Positions 27,573-36,705 of a stretch of DNA of 64,000 bases are shown one piece after another. The first letter of the stretch is position 1; each line of letters begins with the position of its first letter. Made by a program: the position numbers and the translations under genes. The notes below the pieces were generated by a model that worked only from the letters and a program-made list of their open reading frames with translations, was not told the origin of the DNA and searched no databases. Location of the stretch: assembly GCA_964632505.1 (NCBI GenBank), contig CAZWCE010000005.1, positions 1 through 64,000 of the forward strand, read 5' to 3'. This stretch comes from CAZWCE01 sp964632505 (GTDB lineage: Bacteria; Planctomycetota; Planctomycetia; Pirellulales; Thermoguttaceae).

Positions 27573-29456
27573 ATGAATTGGAGGAAGTGGCTGTTCTTGG
27601 TCGGCACTCTTTTTCTGGGATTTTGGCTTTGCTCGATGCCGGTTTGCGCGGCTGAGAACGCGGAACCCCCGCGACCGAACGTGCTGTTCATTTTGGCCGA
27701 CGACATGGGGTGGCGCGACAGCGCCGTTTATGGAAGCACTTTCTACGAAACGCCGAACGTCGACCGGCTCGCCCGTCGCGGAATGCGCTTCACCAGCGCG
27801 TATGCCGCGAATCCGCTTTGCAGCCCGACTCGTGCGAGCATTCTCACGGGCCAATATCCCGGCCGACTGCGATTCACCACCCCCGCGGGGCATCTCCCTC
27901 AGGAGGTGCTCGACCCGGGGATTCCCGAGTCGGCCCCCCCGACCCAGAAGGCGGTCACTCCCGCGACCCGGACCCGATTGCCCAACAGCTACCTCACCTA
28001 CGCCGAGCGGATGAAGGAGCTGGGCTACGTCACCGGCTTTTTCGGCAAGTGGCACCTCGGCCGCGAGCCTTACCTGCCGGAAGCGCAAGGGTTCGATTTC
28101 GTCGTCGGCGGGCGCGAGCACCCCGGTCCTCCGGGCGGATATTTCGCCCCTTGGCCCTGTCCGACGATTCCGCCGAGGCCGGCGGGGACCCACATCTGCG
28201 ATACCCTGACCGACGAGGCGATCGCCTTCCTCCAGGAACACCGCGACAAACCGTTTCTGATGAATCTTTGGTTCTACGACGTGCATGCGCCTTTTGAGGC
28301 GAAGGAGCGGTTGACCGAAACGTTTCGCGAGAAGGTCGACCCCGACAACCCGCAACGGTGTCCCACCATGGCCGCGATGCTCAAGGTGATGGATCAGAAT
28401 CTCGGTCGCGTGCTCGATACCCTCGATCGGCTGGAATTGACGGAGAAGACGCTCATCATTTTCACTTCCGATAATGGTGGCAATATGTACAATCGCGTCG
28501 ACGGGACTACCCCGACCAATAATCACCCGCTTCGCGGCGGAAAGGCGACGATCTACGAAGGGGGGCATCGGGTGCCGCTCATCGTCTCCTGGCCCGGCCA
28601 TGTAGCGCCCGATACCGTCAACGAGACCGAGCCGGTCACCAGCATCGACTATTATCCCACGTTGCTCGATATCCTCGGACTCGAACCGGCGCCGGGGCAA
28701 ATTCTCGACGGGAAAAGTATTCTCCCGCTTCTCGAGGGCGGGAAGTCGATCGACCGCGAGGCGATCTTCTGCCATTTCCCTCATTACGTTCCGGCGACCG
28801 GGAACCTGCCCTCCACTTCGGTACGAAAAGGGGAGTGGAAGCTCATCCGTTTCTACGCCGACGGGGAGGATCAGGAAGATCGCTACGAGTTGTATCACCT
28901 GACCGACGACTTGGGCGAGAATCGCAACTTGGCGAAGGAGCTTCCCGAGAAGGTTCGCGAGCTGGACGCTTTGATCGACGAGCATCTGGCCCGGACCGAT
29001 CCGCTGGTGCCGTTTCCGAATCCGGAGTATCGGAAGTCCTACGATGGGTGGTCGGGGAACCGACATGCCCGGCTCGAAATCGAGGAAGGCCGGCTCGTGA
29101 TCCATTCCACCGGCGGCGATCCCTTCCTCACCAGCGACAACTTTCCTCCGGTGGTGGGACCGCAACGGGTCATCCTGACGATGAAGTCCGACAGTGACCA
29201 ACCCGGTCGACTCTTCTGGTCCACCCGGAGCAAACCGGGGTTCATTCCGGGACGTTTCGTCCCGTTCGAGGTCCGGCACGACGATCGATGGCATACTTAC
29301 GAAGTGACGCTCGAGGCTCAGGAGCCGATCGTCGCCCTGCGAATCGATCCTTCCGCCGCCCCGGGTACCATCCGGATCGACCGGGTGGAGATCAAGAATA
29401 AGAACGACAAGACCGAGAAAATCTGGACCTTCGGCCGCGACCGCCGACCGCAATAG
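27573..29456 (+). CDS. Exported arylsulfatase-type sulfatase
   Basis: Hydrolyses sulfate esters, probably of algal or animal glycans. ATG 27573 follows AGGAG and starts a signal peptide (cut near PVCAAENA). RPNVLFILADDMGW carries the first metal-binding Asp pair; Cys83 in CSPTRASILTG is the residue converted to formylglycine by an FGE that is not in the window. GKWHLG, FYDVHAPFE and FTSDNGG are further active-site blocks. Residues after about 480 form an extra beta-rich module (NRHARLEIEEGRLVIHSTGG onward) that looks like a carbohydrate-binding or accessory sandwich. The gene ends 3 bases before the convergent Nudix gene. Substrate undetermined. Confidence 0.93.
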   Translation: MNWRKWLFLVGTLFLGFWLCSMPVCAAENAEPPRPNVLFILADDMGWRDSAVYGSTFYETPNVDRLARRGMRFTSAYAANPLCSPTRASILTGQYPGRLRFTTPAGHLPQEVLDPGIPESAPPTQKAVTPATRTRLPNSYLTYAERMKELGYVTGFFGKWHLGREPYLPEAQGFDFVVGGREHPGPPGGYFAPWPCPTIPPRPAGTHICDTLTDEAIAFLQEHRDKPFLMNLWFYDVHAPFEAKERLTETFREKVDPDNPQRCPTMAAMLKVMDQNLGRVLDTLDRLELTEKTLIIFTSDNGGNMYNRVDGTTPTNNHPLRGGKATIYEGGHRVPLIVSWPGHVAPDTVNETEPVTSIDYYPTLLDILGLEPAPGQILDGKSILPLLEGGKSIDREAIFCHFPHYVPATGNLPSTSVRKGEWKLIRFYADGEDQEDRYELYHLTDDLGENRNLAKELPEKVRELDALIDEHLARTDPLVPFPNPEYRKSYDGWSGNRHARLEIEEGRLVIHSTGGDPFLTSDNFPPVVGPQRVILTMKSDSDQPGRLFWSTRSKPGFIPGRFVPFEVRHDDRWHTYEVTLEAQEPIVALRIDPSAAPGTIRIDRVEIKNKNDKTEKIWTFGRDRRPQ

Positions 29457-29459
29457 CGA

Positions 29460-30029
29460 TCATTCCCGGCGCCCCGAATCGATGAAGTGGTAGAGAAGGG
29501 TGACCAGTGTTTTGGCGTCCTCGATCTCGCCGCGCTCGATCATCGCCATAATCTCCTCCGGGGTGGCGAGTACCGTTTCGATCTCTTCCCCCTCGTCCAT
29601 GTCGGTCGCGCCGGGGGTCAAGTCGGTTGCGCGGAATGTGACCATTTCTTCACGTAATATCCCCGGTGACGAGAAGAAGCTGAGCATCGGTTCGATCTTG
29701 CCTGCCCGGTATCCGGTCTCTTCGATCAGCTCGCGGGAAGCGGTCTCGATGGGCGGTTCCTCCGCCTCTCGCGTACCCGCCGGGAGTTCGATCAAGTCCT
29801 GGTCCACGGCGATGCGGTACTGCCGGATGAGCACGATGCGGCCGTCGTCGAGCACCGGCAGAATCGTGATGGCGCCGGGATGCTCGATCACATGACGCAA
29901 AAGCTTTTTGCCCGTTTTCGTCTCTTGGAATTTTTCCACCACGTGAAACAGTTTGCTTTCGAAAAGAATTTTCGGATCCGACACGGAGAGCTCCTGGGGT
30001 TCGAGAAAAAGTGAGGACATCGCGTCCAT
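29460..30029 (-). CDS. Nudix hydrolase, ADP-ribose pyrophosphatase-like
   Basis: 189 residues with a complete Nudix box GTREAEEPPIETASRELIEETGY (G-x5-E-x7-REUxEExGU). ELPAG just before it and the N-terminal KLLRHVIEHPGAITILPVLDDGRIVLIRQYR are typical of the ADP-ribose pyrophosphatase branch (NudF-like), which cleaves ADP-ribose to AMP and ribose 5-phosphate; other sugar nucleotides are possible. ATG 30029 and ATG 30020 are both plausible starts. It follows the heparinase-like gene by 32 bases on the same strand, so they probably share a transcript. Confidence 0.9.
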   Translation of the reverse strand: MDAMSSLFLEPQELSVSDPKILFESKLFHVVEKFQETKTGKKLLRHVIEHPGAITILPVLDDGRIVLIRQYRIAVDQDLIELPAGTREAEEPPIETASRELIEETGYRAGKIEPMLSFFSSPGILREEMVTFRATDLTPGATDMDEGEEIETVLATPEEIMAMIERGEIEDAKTLVTLLYHFIDSGRRE

Positions 30030-30061
30030 GCTTTCGGCGGGAAAGAAAGCGGGGGTTCGAA

Positions 30062-32077
30062 CTATTCGATCTGCAAAAGCAATTCGATCTCACCGTTTTC
30101 GTCGAACCGGCCGATCATCAATTCGCTCACCAAGTTCTGGCCGAGCACGGTGCGGTTGTCCGGTTTGACGAGCGAACGATAGAACAGCCACTGGTCGTGG
30201 TGCGATCGGACCCGGTATCCGACCGCCTGATCCTCCGGGAGGATCTCCAACTTCTCGCCGACGGTCAACTTCCGCCAAGTGTACTCTTTCTTGAGGCGTT
30301 TCTTTTTCAGATCGAAAAACAAGGGGGCGAACAGGGCGTTGCCGTCGGTTTGTTGCTTCAAGACGAGATGGTTTTCGGTCGCTTCCAGCATGCCCCGGGA
30401 GGCGTCGTCGCTTTTCCATTCCGAAAGAGCCAAGGGAAGAAGCCGGGCGATTTGCTTGTCGTCGCTGAGAAGGTCGATCTCCGTCGCCTCTTCGTCGCGC
30501 AGGCATTCCACCTGAGAGGTGAGCGGCAACTTCGCGGTGTATTCGAGCAAAGGAGACTTGCGATGGTTGGATTCCCGAGGCGGCGATTCGTGTCCCAAGA
30601 CGGCATCGGCCATCCATACGAACTCATCGTCGTGCGCGAGCATGAAATGACGTTGCACCCGCACGTCTTCTTCGAGCAGCATCTCCAACTCGAGGTAATC
30701 GATGTCCTCATCCGACATCCAGCAGGTCTCCTCCCAGTGGGTGATCGGCGCGAGCGTTTTGCCGCCTCGTTTCACTGTTATCTCCCAAGGACCGGAAAGA
30801 AACGTTTGTGAGCGAACCCGCAATTCCGCCGGCACACTGCGGTCGCTGGTGTCTTTCGACTTCTTGGCGGAAATCGCCGGGGCCAGTTCGCCGAAGGGAT
30901 CCCGCATCGGATAGTAACTCACCGCCAGGGCGGGTTCCTTGGGATCCCAGCCGGAACGCAAGTAGGCGATCGCCGCCCATTCGGAGTGATAGGTCACCTC
31001 CGGCAGCGCGGCTTCGCTTTGCTTTTTCCCCTTTTTTCGATACCAGGGGCACGCCACCGAAGCGATCTCTTTTTCGGTCGACTCGGGAATGAAGGAAAGT
31101 GCGGCATGAAGCAGCTCCGAAGTTCGGGATTGGAAGTCTTCGGCCGAAGGTTCGGCGGGACCGAAAACCGGCAGCCCTTCCGGACGACTGAATCGCAGGA
31201 GGTGATTGACCGCCCATTCGTACTGCAAATGAAACTTTTTCCGCCAGGGACGTTTCCCGATCCAGTCGCCCCATTGCAGACACCGCGTCCAGGAGGCCAA
31301 GAGCGGACGCAGCAAGGGATAATCTTCCGCGTGTGGCAGGCCGGCACCGTCGAGCAATTCTTCGAGCACCAGCTCCAGATCTTCCCGACCTGCCGCCTGC
31401 GCTTTTCGGCAAGGGATCATCTCCGGAAACAGGCATCCGAGCGTCCATCCCGTTTCCCCGACCAGCAACGACCGGCCCAGGGGCATTTCTCCCAGCGAGA
31501 GGCTCGCCGCCTCCTCGATCGTCGAGAGCAACGATTCCAGAAAACCGAACCAGCACTCCGGTGCGACCTTCGGCACGAAAAGCGGCATCGCCCGAACGTG
31601 GGCAAGGACGAGAAGCCATTCCTTTTCGCCGTGCTCTTGCCAGTGCAAGAGCGTGTCGTGTTGGTCGATCAAGCTCGATTCGAGCTGCTTGGTGGTTCGC
31701 GGTTCGGCTTCTCCCTCGGCTTCGAGCAGAGGGCCGAATTTTTCCCACCACCGTTGGACCGTCTCGATCGATCGGGGGCCCGCCGCCATCGAAAGGGCGT
31801 GGACATCTTCGCCGAAGTGCCGAAGGCCGTCGCGTTGTTGGAAGTGTTGCCCCAAGCCTTTCCAGAGCACCGGCAGGTCGCCTTCCCGGAGCGCTTGGCG
31901 AAGGTCGCTCGGCAGCGAGGCGTGCCAGTGGGCATCGGGTTGGGAAAGAAAACGGCTTTCCCCGAACTCGGGGGAGGATTTTTTGTTCGATGGCAAGGTC
32001 GCGACTCGTTTTCCGGGAAGAAGGGAACGGAGAAGGTGAAAGGGCGATCTGCGGCGTGGGGGAAGAATCGCCCGCAA
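30062..32077 (-). CDS. Heparinase II/III-like protein, cytoplasmic, function unknown
   Basis: 671 residues, no clear signal peptide. The first 330 residues are helical and rich in Trp and Leu, as in the alpha-toroid of heparinase II/III-type lyases. The second half is beta-rich and contains WAAIAYLRSGWDPKEPALAVSYYPMRDPFGELAP, which resembles the block of that family where a Gly-x-x-x-x-Arg-x-x-Trp stretch begins the beta-sandwich. I see no safe assignment of catalytic Tyr/His/Glu, so the enzyme class is inference. The start is uncertain because the first 50 residues are basic and unconserved-looking. Probably co-transcribed with the Nudix hydrolase. Confidence 0.65.
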   Translation of the reverse strand: MRAILPPRRRSPFHLLRSLLPGKRVATLPSNKKSSPEFGESRFLSQPDAHWHASLPSDLRQALREGDLPVLWKGLGQHFQQRDGLRHFGEDVHALSMAAGPRSIETVQRWWEKFGPLLEAEGEAEPRTTKQLESSLIDQHDTLLHWQEHGEKEWLLVLAHVRAMPLFVPKVAPECWFGFLESLLSTIEEAASLSLGEMPLGRSLLVGETGWTLGCLFPEMIPCRKAQAAGREDLELVLEELLDGAGLPHAEDYPLLRPLLASWTRCLQWGDWIGKRPWRKKFHLQYEWAVNHLLRFSRPEGLPVFGPAEPSAEDFQSRTSELLHAALSFIPESTEKEIASVACPWYRKKGKKQSEAALPEVTYHSEWAAIAYLRSGWDPKEPALAVSYYPMRDPFGELAPAISAKKSKDTSDRSVPAELRVRSQTFLSGPWEITVKRGGKTLAPITHWEETCWMSDEDIDYLELEMLLEEDVRVQRHFMLAHDDEFVWMADAVLGHESPPRESNHRKSPLLEYTAKLPLTSQVECLRDEEATEIDLLSDDKQIARLLPLALSEWKSDDASRGMLEATENHLVLKQQTDGNALFAPLFFDLKKKRLKKEYTWRKLTVGEKLEILPEDQAVGYRVRSHHDQWLFYRSLVKPDNRTVLGQNLVSELMIGRFDENGEIELLLQIE

Positions 32078-32215
32078 TCGCGGCCGGTTGCATTCCCCAC
32101 GGTTCTGTGGAAGTGTGAATTATGGTAGTATTATCCGCAGATGGAGAGAGAAAATCAACCGGGGCCGTCGGCGGTAGGATTCCGTCCGCGCCACATCGAA
32201 CAAGGAGAAAACAGG

Positions 32216-33163
32216 ATGTTGAACGACGTTCATCGAGAGTTGGGCCGCCAACACTTTCGACCCTCCATGAAGTGGAAAACGGCGGGGATTTTGGCCGTTT
32301 GGCTCTTGCCTGCACTGGGGATGCCGCTACCGGCACAGGAGTCCTCGGCTGTCACGGCGTCGCAGGAGGATGGTGCGCAAGAGACGTCACCTGATGCGAC
32401 TCCTCCCACTGAAAACGTACAGCAAGCCCGGGAGGTGATTCAAGAGCTCAATCGCCAAAAGGCTCAAAAGGCTGAACAAGAGCGGGACCATGCCGAGCCG
32501 CTGGTCGACGATCGCGAGAAACTCCTGCCGTTGGACCCCAAGGACCCTGTTTGGCTCACGCCCGATCGCAAACACGTGGTCACCGTCGGGCAGATCTGCC
32601 TCCGAGAAGGTTTGCTCGAATTCTTCGCTTGCCGCCGCGGCAGCAAGGAGCATGAATCGATCGTCTCGATCGATGTCAAGCCGTATGTGATCCACGCGGG
32701 ACTCTTGGCCGCCGGCGCCGAGCCGGGAGAGCCGGTGCAGTATCATCCGGAATTCAAGCCGCCGACCGGTCCGGAGGTCGAAATCGAGGTCCGCTGGAAG
32801 GACGAGGACGACAAGCTCCGGAAAACGCGGGCACAGGACTGGGTCTACAACAAGCAGTTGGAAAAGAAGATGGAAACCCCCTGGGTCTTCTCCGGAAGTT
32901 ACTTCCGCGAAACGACCGACGGCCGTCGGGTCTATCTGCCCGACCAGACCGGCGAAATCATCGGGGTGGCGAACTTCCCGACGACCTTGCTCGACATTCC
33001 GGCCAGAAGCAGCGATTCGAACGACATGCTTCTCTTCCAGCCTCTCACCGAGGCGATTCCCCCGTTGGGGACCGACGTGACGCTCATTCTTACTCCCAAG
33101 GTCGAGGAGAAGGAGACCGGAGAAGTGAAGAAGCCGACCTCCCCCTCTTCGGAAAAGGAGTAA
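32216..33163 (+). CDS. Exported YdjY-domain protein
   Basis: 315 residues from ATG 32216, which has AAGGAG nine bases upstream and leads to a signal peptide (AGILAVWLLPALGMPLPAQ). After a charged Gln/Glu/Lys coiled stretch, residues about 110-305 follow the YdjY domain seen in many planctomycete proteins: HVVTVGQICLREGLLEFFAC, GSKEHESIVSIDVKPYVIHAGLLAAGAEPGEP, KDEDDKLRKTRAQDWV, WVFSGSYF and the closing ANFPTTLLDIPARSS. The biochemical role of this domain is not established. The in-frame ATG at 32141 is less likely. Convergent with the symporter gene. Confidence 0.85.
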   Translation: MLNDVHRELGRQHFRPSMKWKTAGILAVWLLPALGMPLPAQESSAVTASQEDGAQETSPDATPPTENVQQAREVIQELNRQKAQKAEQERDHAEPLVDDREKLLPLDPKDPVWLTPDRKHVVTVGQICLREGLLEFFACRRGSKEHESIVSIDVKPYVIHAGLLAAGAEPGEPVQYHPEFKPPTGPEVEIEVRWKDEDDKLRKTRAQDWVYNKQLEKKMETPWVFSGSYFRETTDGRRVYLPDQTGEIIGVANFPTTLLDIPARSSDSNDMLLFQPLTEAIPPLGTDVTLILTPKVEEKETGEVKKPTSPSSEKE

Positions 33164-33180
33164 CGGGCGGACTCAAGTAG

Positions 33181-33217
33181 AAAAAAAGACGGACGGGGCC
33201 GAGCGGCCGCGTCCGTC
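33181..33217 (-). terminator. Intrinsic terminator of the sodium/solute symporter gene
   Basis: GACGGACG pairs with CGTCCGTC, and GGCC with GGCC inside it. On the minus strand the stem is followed directly by seven T. It lies 50 bases after the symporter stop. Confidence 0.85.
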
Positions 33218-33267
33218 CTGTTGGATGCTTCACGCCAAACGGATCACCTTGAAAAGCAAACCGCCGG

Positions 33268-35052
33268 CTAGCCGGTGAAGTACAAATAGGCGGCGAGAAT
33301 GCAGAGCAGCACGACGATCGACCCGGCCACGTCGATCCAGTTCCATGTCGCCCGCGACTCGGCCCGGTGCTCCGCCGTCACGGTGCCGTAGGTGAGACCG
33401 ACGATCTTCTCGTCGATCGGTTTGTTGGTCGTGTAACTGACCGCGAACATCACGACAACCGATATCAGGAAGATCCCGAGGCTGTAATACTGGAAGTAGA
33501 TGTTGTTGACCACCCAGAGGAAGGAGCCTTCGGGATATCCTTGTTCGTAGCCTGCCATTTCCAGGGCCACGGGGGTGTCGACGATCAGGCGGAGGAGCCC
33601 GAGCAGAAAACCGACCAACAGCGCCGCGAGGCATCCCTTGGCGTTGAGTCGCTTGTTGAAGATGCCGAGGAAGAAGACGACGAAGATGGGCGGGGCGAGG
33701 TATCCCTGGACGCTCTGAAGATAATCGTACAATCCCCGCTGCCCCTGAATGACCGGAATCCAGAGCAGTCCGAGAACGACCATCGCCGTGGTGGCGATTC
33801 GTCCCATCCAGACCAGTTCATGCTGCGACACGTTCTTGCGGAACGCTTGGTAGAGGTCCATCGTGAAGAGGGTCGAGCAGGCGTTGAATACTCCCGCGAG
33901 CGAACTCATCAGCGCCGAGAGGAGGCCCGCGACGACGATCCCCCGAATGCCCATCGGCAGCACGTGCTTGACCATCAATGGGAAAGCGGCCTGGCATTCC
34001 GTCTTGATCAGCTTGTTGTTCTCATCGACGAGGATCTCTTGAAACGCCTCGACCTTGCCCGATTGCGTCAAGGCCACGCAGATCATTCCCGGGATAATGA
34101 AAATGAAGACCGGCAACAGCTTCATGAACGCGGCGAAGATGGTTCCGCGTCGGGCCTGGCGTTCGTTCGGCGCTCCCAGGGCCCGCTGCACGATGTACTG
34201 GTCGGTACACCAATACCAGAGCCCGATGATCGGGGCGCAAAAGAGCATCCCGAGCCAGGGATAGTTGCCGTTGAAGTACCACGCCTGTCGGACCAGTTCG
34301 CCGTCGGCGTTTGTCTCGATGACCGGAGCCCAGGTGCCCTCGACGCCTTCCGGAACGAGCGGCTTCCAGAGATTGAACATCTCCGAATCGAGGGCGGTCC
34401 GCAACCCTTCCCAGCCGCCGATCTTCTCCAGCCCGAAGTAGGTCACCAGCGCCGAACCGACCACCAGGATGATCGTCTGCAGCGCCTCGGTGTAGGCGAC
34501 CGCACGAAGACCGCCCAGGACTGTGTAAGCCCCGGTCAGAACGATCACCAGAATCGAGCCGATCCAGAAGCTGTTCATCGTGAAGAAGCCGAGATTCAAC
34601 TGCATCTCCGGAAGCAGTGTCTGGAAGACGATTCCCCCGGCGAAAATGCCGACCGCCACCTTCGTCAGCACGTAGGCGATCAGCGAAATGACCGATAGCA
34701 CATATCGTGAAGCGGGAGAGAAACGTTTTTCGAGGAACTCCGGCATGGTGAAGACCTTCGACCGGAGATAAAAAGGAATGAGTACCCACCCGAGAACCAA
34801 CAGGCACCAGGCGTGGAGTTCGTAATGGGCCATCGCGACGCCGTCGGTACAGCCGGAACCGGCCAGGCCGACCAGGTGTTCCGAGCCGATGTTCGAGGCG
34901 AAGATCGACGCGCCCACGATGAACCAGCCGAGATTCCGACCCGCGAGAAAGTAGTCGTCGGCGGTGTCCTTGTTCTGGCGGATCACCCACCAAGCAAGTC
35001 CTAGAAGAATCACGAAATATCCGGCGACCACGACCCAATCGAGAAATTCCAT
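33268..35052 (-). CDS. Sodium:solute symporter (SSS family), probably sugar
   Basis: 594 residues with about 13-14 hydrophobic segments. DYFLAGRNLGWFIVGASIFASNIGSEHLVGLAGSG is the family start, covering the sodium-site region of TM1-TM2. VLGGLRAVAYTEALQT and the GIRGIVVAGLLSALMSSLAGVFNACSTLFTMDLY signature are also present. The closest feel is to SGLT-like sugar transporters of planctomycetes and Bacteroidetes, so a monosaccharide driven by sodium is probable; the exact substrate is unknown. An almost ideal ribosome binding site, AGGAGG, precedes ATG 35052. It has its own terminator at 33181-33217, and palindromic element copy 3 lies just upstream. Confidence 0.93.
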   Translation of the reverse strand: MEFLDWVVVAGYFVILLGLAWWVIRQNKDTADDYFLAGRNLGWFIVGASIFASNIGSEHLVGLAGSGCTDGVAMAHYELHAWCLLVLGWVLIPFYLRSKVFTMPEFLEKRFSPASRYVLSVISLIAYVLTKVAVGIFAGGIVFQTLLPEMQLNLGFFTMNSFWIGSILVIVLTGAYTVLGGLRAVAYTEALQTIILVVGSALVTYFGLEKIGGWEGLRTALDSEMFNLWKPLVPEGVEGTWAPVIETNADGELVRQAWYFNGNYPWLGMLFCAPIIGLWYWCTDQYIVQRALGAPNERQARRGTIFAAFMKLLPVFIFIIPGMICVALTQSGKVEAFQEILVDENNKLIKTECQAAFPLMVKHVLPMGIRGIVVAGLLSALMSSLAGVFNACSTLFTMDLYQAFRKNVSQHELVWMGRIATTAMVVLGLLWIPVIQGQRGLYDYLQSVQGYLAPPIFVVFFLGIFNKRLNAKGCLAALLVGFLLGLLRLIVDTPVALEMAGYEQGYPEGSFLWVVNNIYFQYYSLGIFLISVVVMFAVSYTTNKPIDEKIVGLTYGTVTAEHRAESRATWNWIDVAGSIVVLLCILAAYLYFTG

Positions 35053-35093
35053 CTTTCCTCCTCCCCCTCATAAGTAAGCGATGCGGTGTCATA

Positions 35094-35195
35094 CTTGAGC
35101 GTCGCATCCATAGTGAACCGAGGGCGACCATCGCGAGATGCGGTCCTGGGTGCAATGCGCACACCAAGGGATCACTACTGATGCGAATATGAAAA
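35094..35195. repeat. Dispersed palindromic element, copy 3
   Basis: TTGAGCGTCGCATC at the left, GATGCGA at the right; TCGCATC pairs with GATGCGA. A second inner pair, TAGTGA/TCACTA, extends the stem further than in copies 1 and 2. The GGGCGACCATCG stretch is shared with copy 2. It is the most diverged copy and lies between mtaB and the symporter gene. Confidence 0.7.
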
Positions 35196-35370
35196 AACCG
35201 GGTTGGTTCCCGCGAACCATCGAAGTACGATGCAAAGAACAAGTGGGCGAAAGCCCCTGCGATTTAGGAACATCCGACTATCTTACTGGATGCCCGAGGG
35301 CTTTGCCAGTCGACGGAAAAAGAATCTTCGCTTTCGGGGAAATCCTCGAAAAAGCGATGGACCCCGCTTC

Positions 35371-36678
35371 TTACTCAGCGAGATGTCCCCGAAGCATCTC
35401 CCCTTCCGAGCGATCCGCTTCGACCGGCACCAGATCGCCGCAACGGGTGATTTCGCTCTCGACCACGATCCGGAGATAGCGCTCGGTGGTCCCCTGGAGC
35501 AGAGAAGTCCCTTCGTCGGCCCGCGAAGATTCATTCCCCTTTTTTCGCAGGGGAACCTCCAGGAGGGCTTCGCTCCTTTCGCCCACACGGGATCGCACAT
35601 ATTCCTCCCGTAATCGCTCGGAGATGGCGATCAATCGGGTCGCGCGGTCGTGGACGATCTTGTCGGTGACACGCGGCGTCATCGCCGCGGCTCGCGTCCC
35701 GTCGCGGGGACTGAATCGGAAGACGTGCACCTTCGAGAAGCCGATGCGCTCGACCAGCCGGCAGGTCGCCTCGAAGTCGGCCTCCGTTTCGCCGGGAAAG
35801 CCGACGATCACATCGGTCGAAAGGGCAGGGGAGGGGAGCGTTTCTCGAACCTTTCGGCAAATGCGCAGAAAAACGTTGCTCGTTTGACGGCGTCCCATCG
35901 CGGCCAAGACGGCGTCGGAACCACTCTGCAGCGGAAGATGGAGATGCGGGCAAATCCGGTCGGGGTGCTCCGCCATGAGCGACAGCAAGGCATCGGAAAG
36001 CTCCGCGGCTTCGAGGCTCGAAAGCCGCAGCCGGAATCGGGCTTCGAGCTCGAGCAAGCACTCGACCAATCGCGCCAAGTCCGGGCGATTCCCCCGTGGG
36101 TCCTCCGCCTCCAGGTCGACGCCGTAAAAGCCCAGGTGGATGCCGGTGAGAACGATCTCTCGAAAACCTCCGGCAATCAACCGCCGCACCTCCGTAACGA
36201 CCTCCGCCACGGGGCGACTGCGAAGCACGGGCCGGACGCTCGGGATGATGCAATACGCGCAGAAGGCGTTGCAGCCGTCCTGCACCTTCACGAACGCCCG
36301 ATGCCGCGTTCCGAACGCCTCGATGCCCTCCGGTGGCGACGGCAGTCCCCGCGTTTCCAGAAAACGTGGAAGATCGGCCTTGTCGCGGATCAGCTCGCTC
36401 ACCCCCGGCAACTCGGCGAGCGTTTCCGGCTCGCGCGTTGCGTAGCAACCGGTGACGATCAGCTCCGCCCCGGGATGATCCCGGTGCAGACGACGGATGA
36501 TCTTTCGGCTCTTGGAATCGCTCTCGGCGGTGATGGTGCAGGTGTTCACGATGATCAAATCGGCCGGTTCGTCTTTTCCCGCTCGGCGATAGCCCAGCCG
36601 GGCGAGGCCTTCGGTCAGGTATTGGCTCTCGTATCGGTTGACTTTGCAACCGAGCGTGACGATCTTCATCCGAGGCAT
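35371..36678 (-). CDS. mtaB: tRNA t6A37 methylthiotransferase
   Basis: A radical SAM enzyme that adds a methylthio group to N6-threonylcarbamoyladenosine at position 37 of ANN-decoding tRNAs. The N-terminal domain has TLGCKVNRYESQ, NTCTITAESDSKSR and VTGCYA, giving the three cysteines of the auxiliary cluster; the radical SAM loop is DGCNAFCAYC. GCKVN and the Arg-rich IIPSVRPVLRSRP segment place it nearer MtaB than MiaB. The C-terminal 60 residues are the TRAM domain. GGGAG precedes ATG 36678. It is 27 bases downstream of metX-metW and probably shares its transcript, linking tRNA thiolation to methionine synthesis. Confidence 0.9.
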   Translation of the reverse strand: MPRMKIVTLGCKVNRYESQYLTEGLARLGYRRAGKDEPADLIIVNTCTITAESDSKSRKIIRRLHRDHPGAELIVTGCYATREPETLAELPGVSELIRDKADLPRFLETRGLPSPPEGIEAFGTRHRAFVKVQDGCNAFCAYCIIPSVRPVLRSRPVAEVVTEVRRLIAGGFREIVLTGIHLGFYGVDLEAEDPRGNRPDLARLVECLLELEARFRLRLSSLEAAELSDALLSLMAEHPDRICPHLHLPLQSGSDAVLAAMGRRQTSNVFLRICRKVRETLPSPALSTDVIVGFPGETEADFEATCRLVERIGFSKVHVFRFSPRDGTRAAAMTPRVTDKIVHDRATRLIAISERLREEYVRSRVGERSEALLEVPLRKKGNESSRADEGTSLLQGTTERYLRIVVESEITRCGDLVPVEADRSEGEMLRGHLAE

Positions 36679-36705
36679 CGTGGCTCCCGTACATAGCGCG
36701 AAGCA

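Noticed and set aside
27399..29453. Open frame of 684 codons on the minus strand
   Set aside because: Antisense to the sulfatase, which has all active-site motifs.
30708..32336. Open frame of 542 codons on the minus strand
   Set aside because: Shifted-frame shadow of the heparinase-like gene; Arg/Pro/Ser-rich without motifs.
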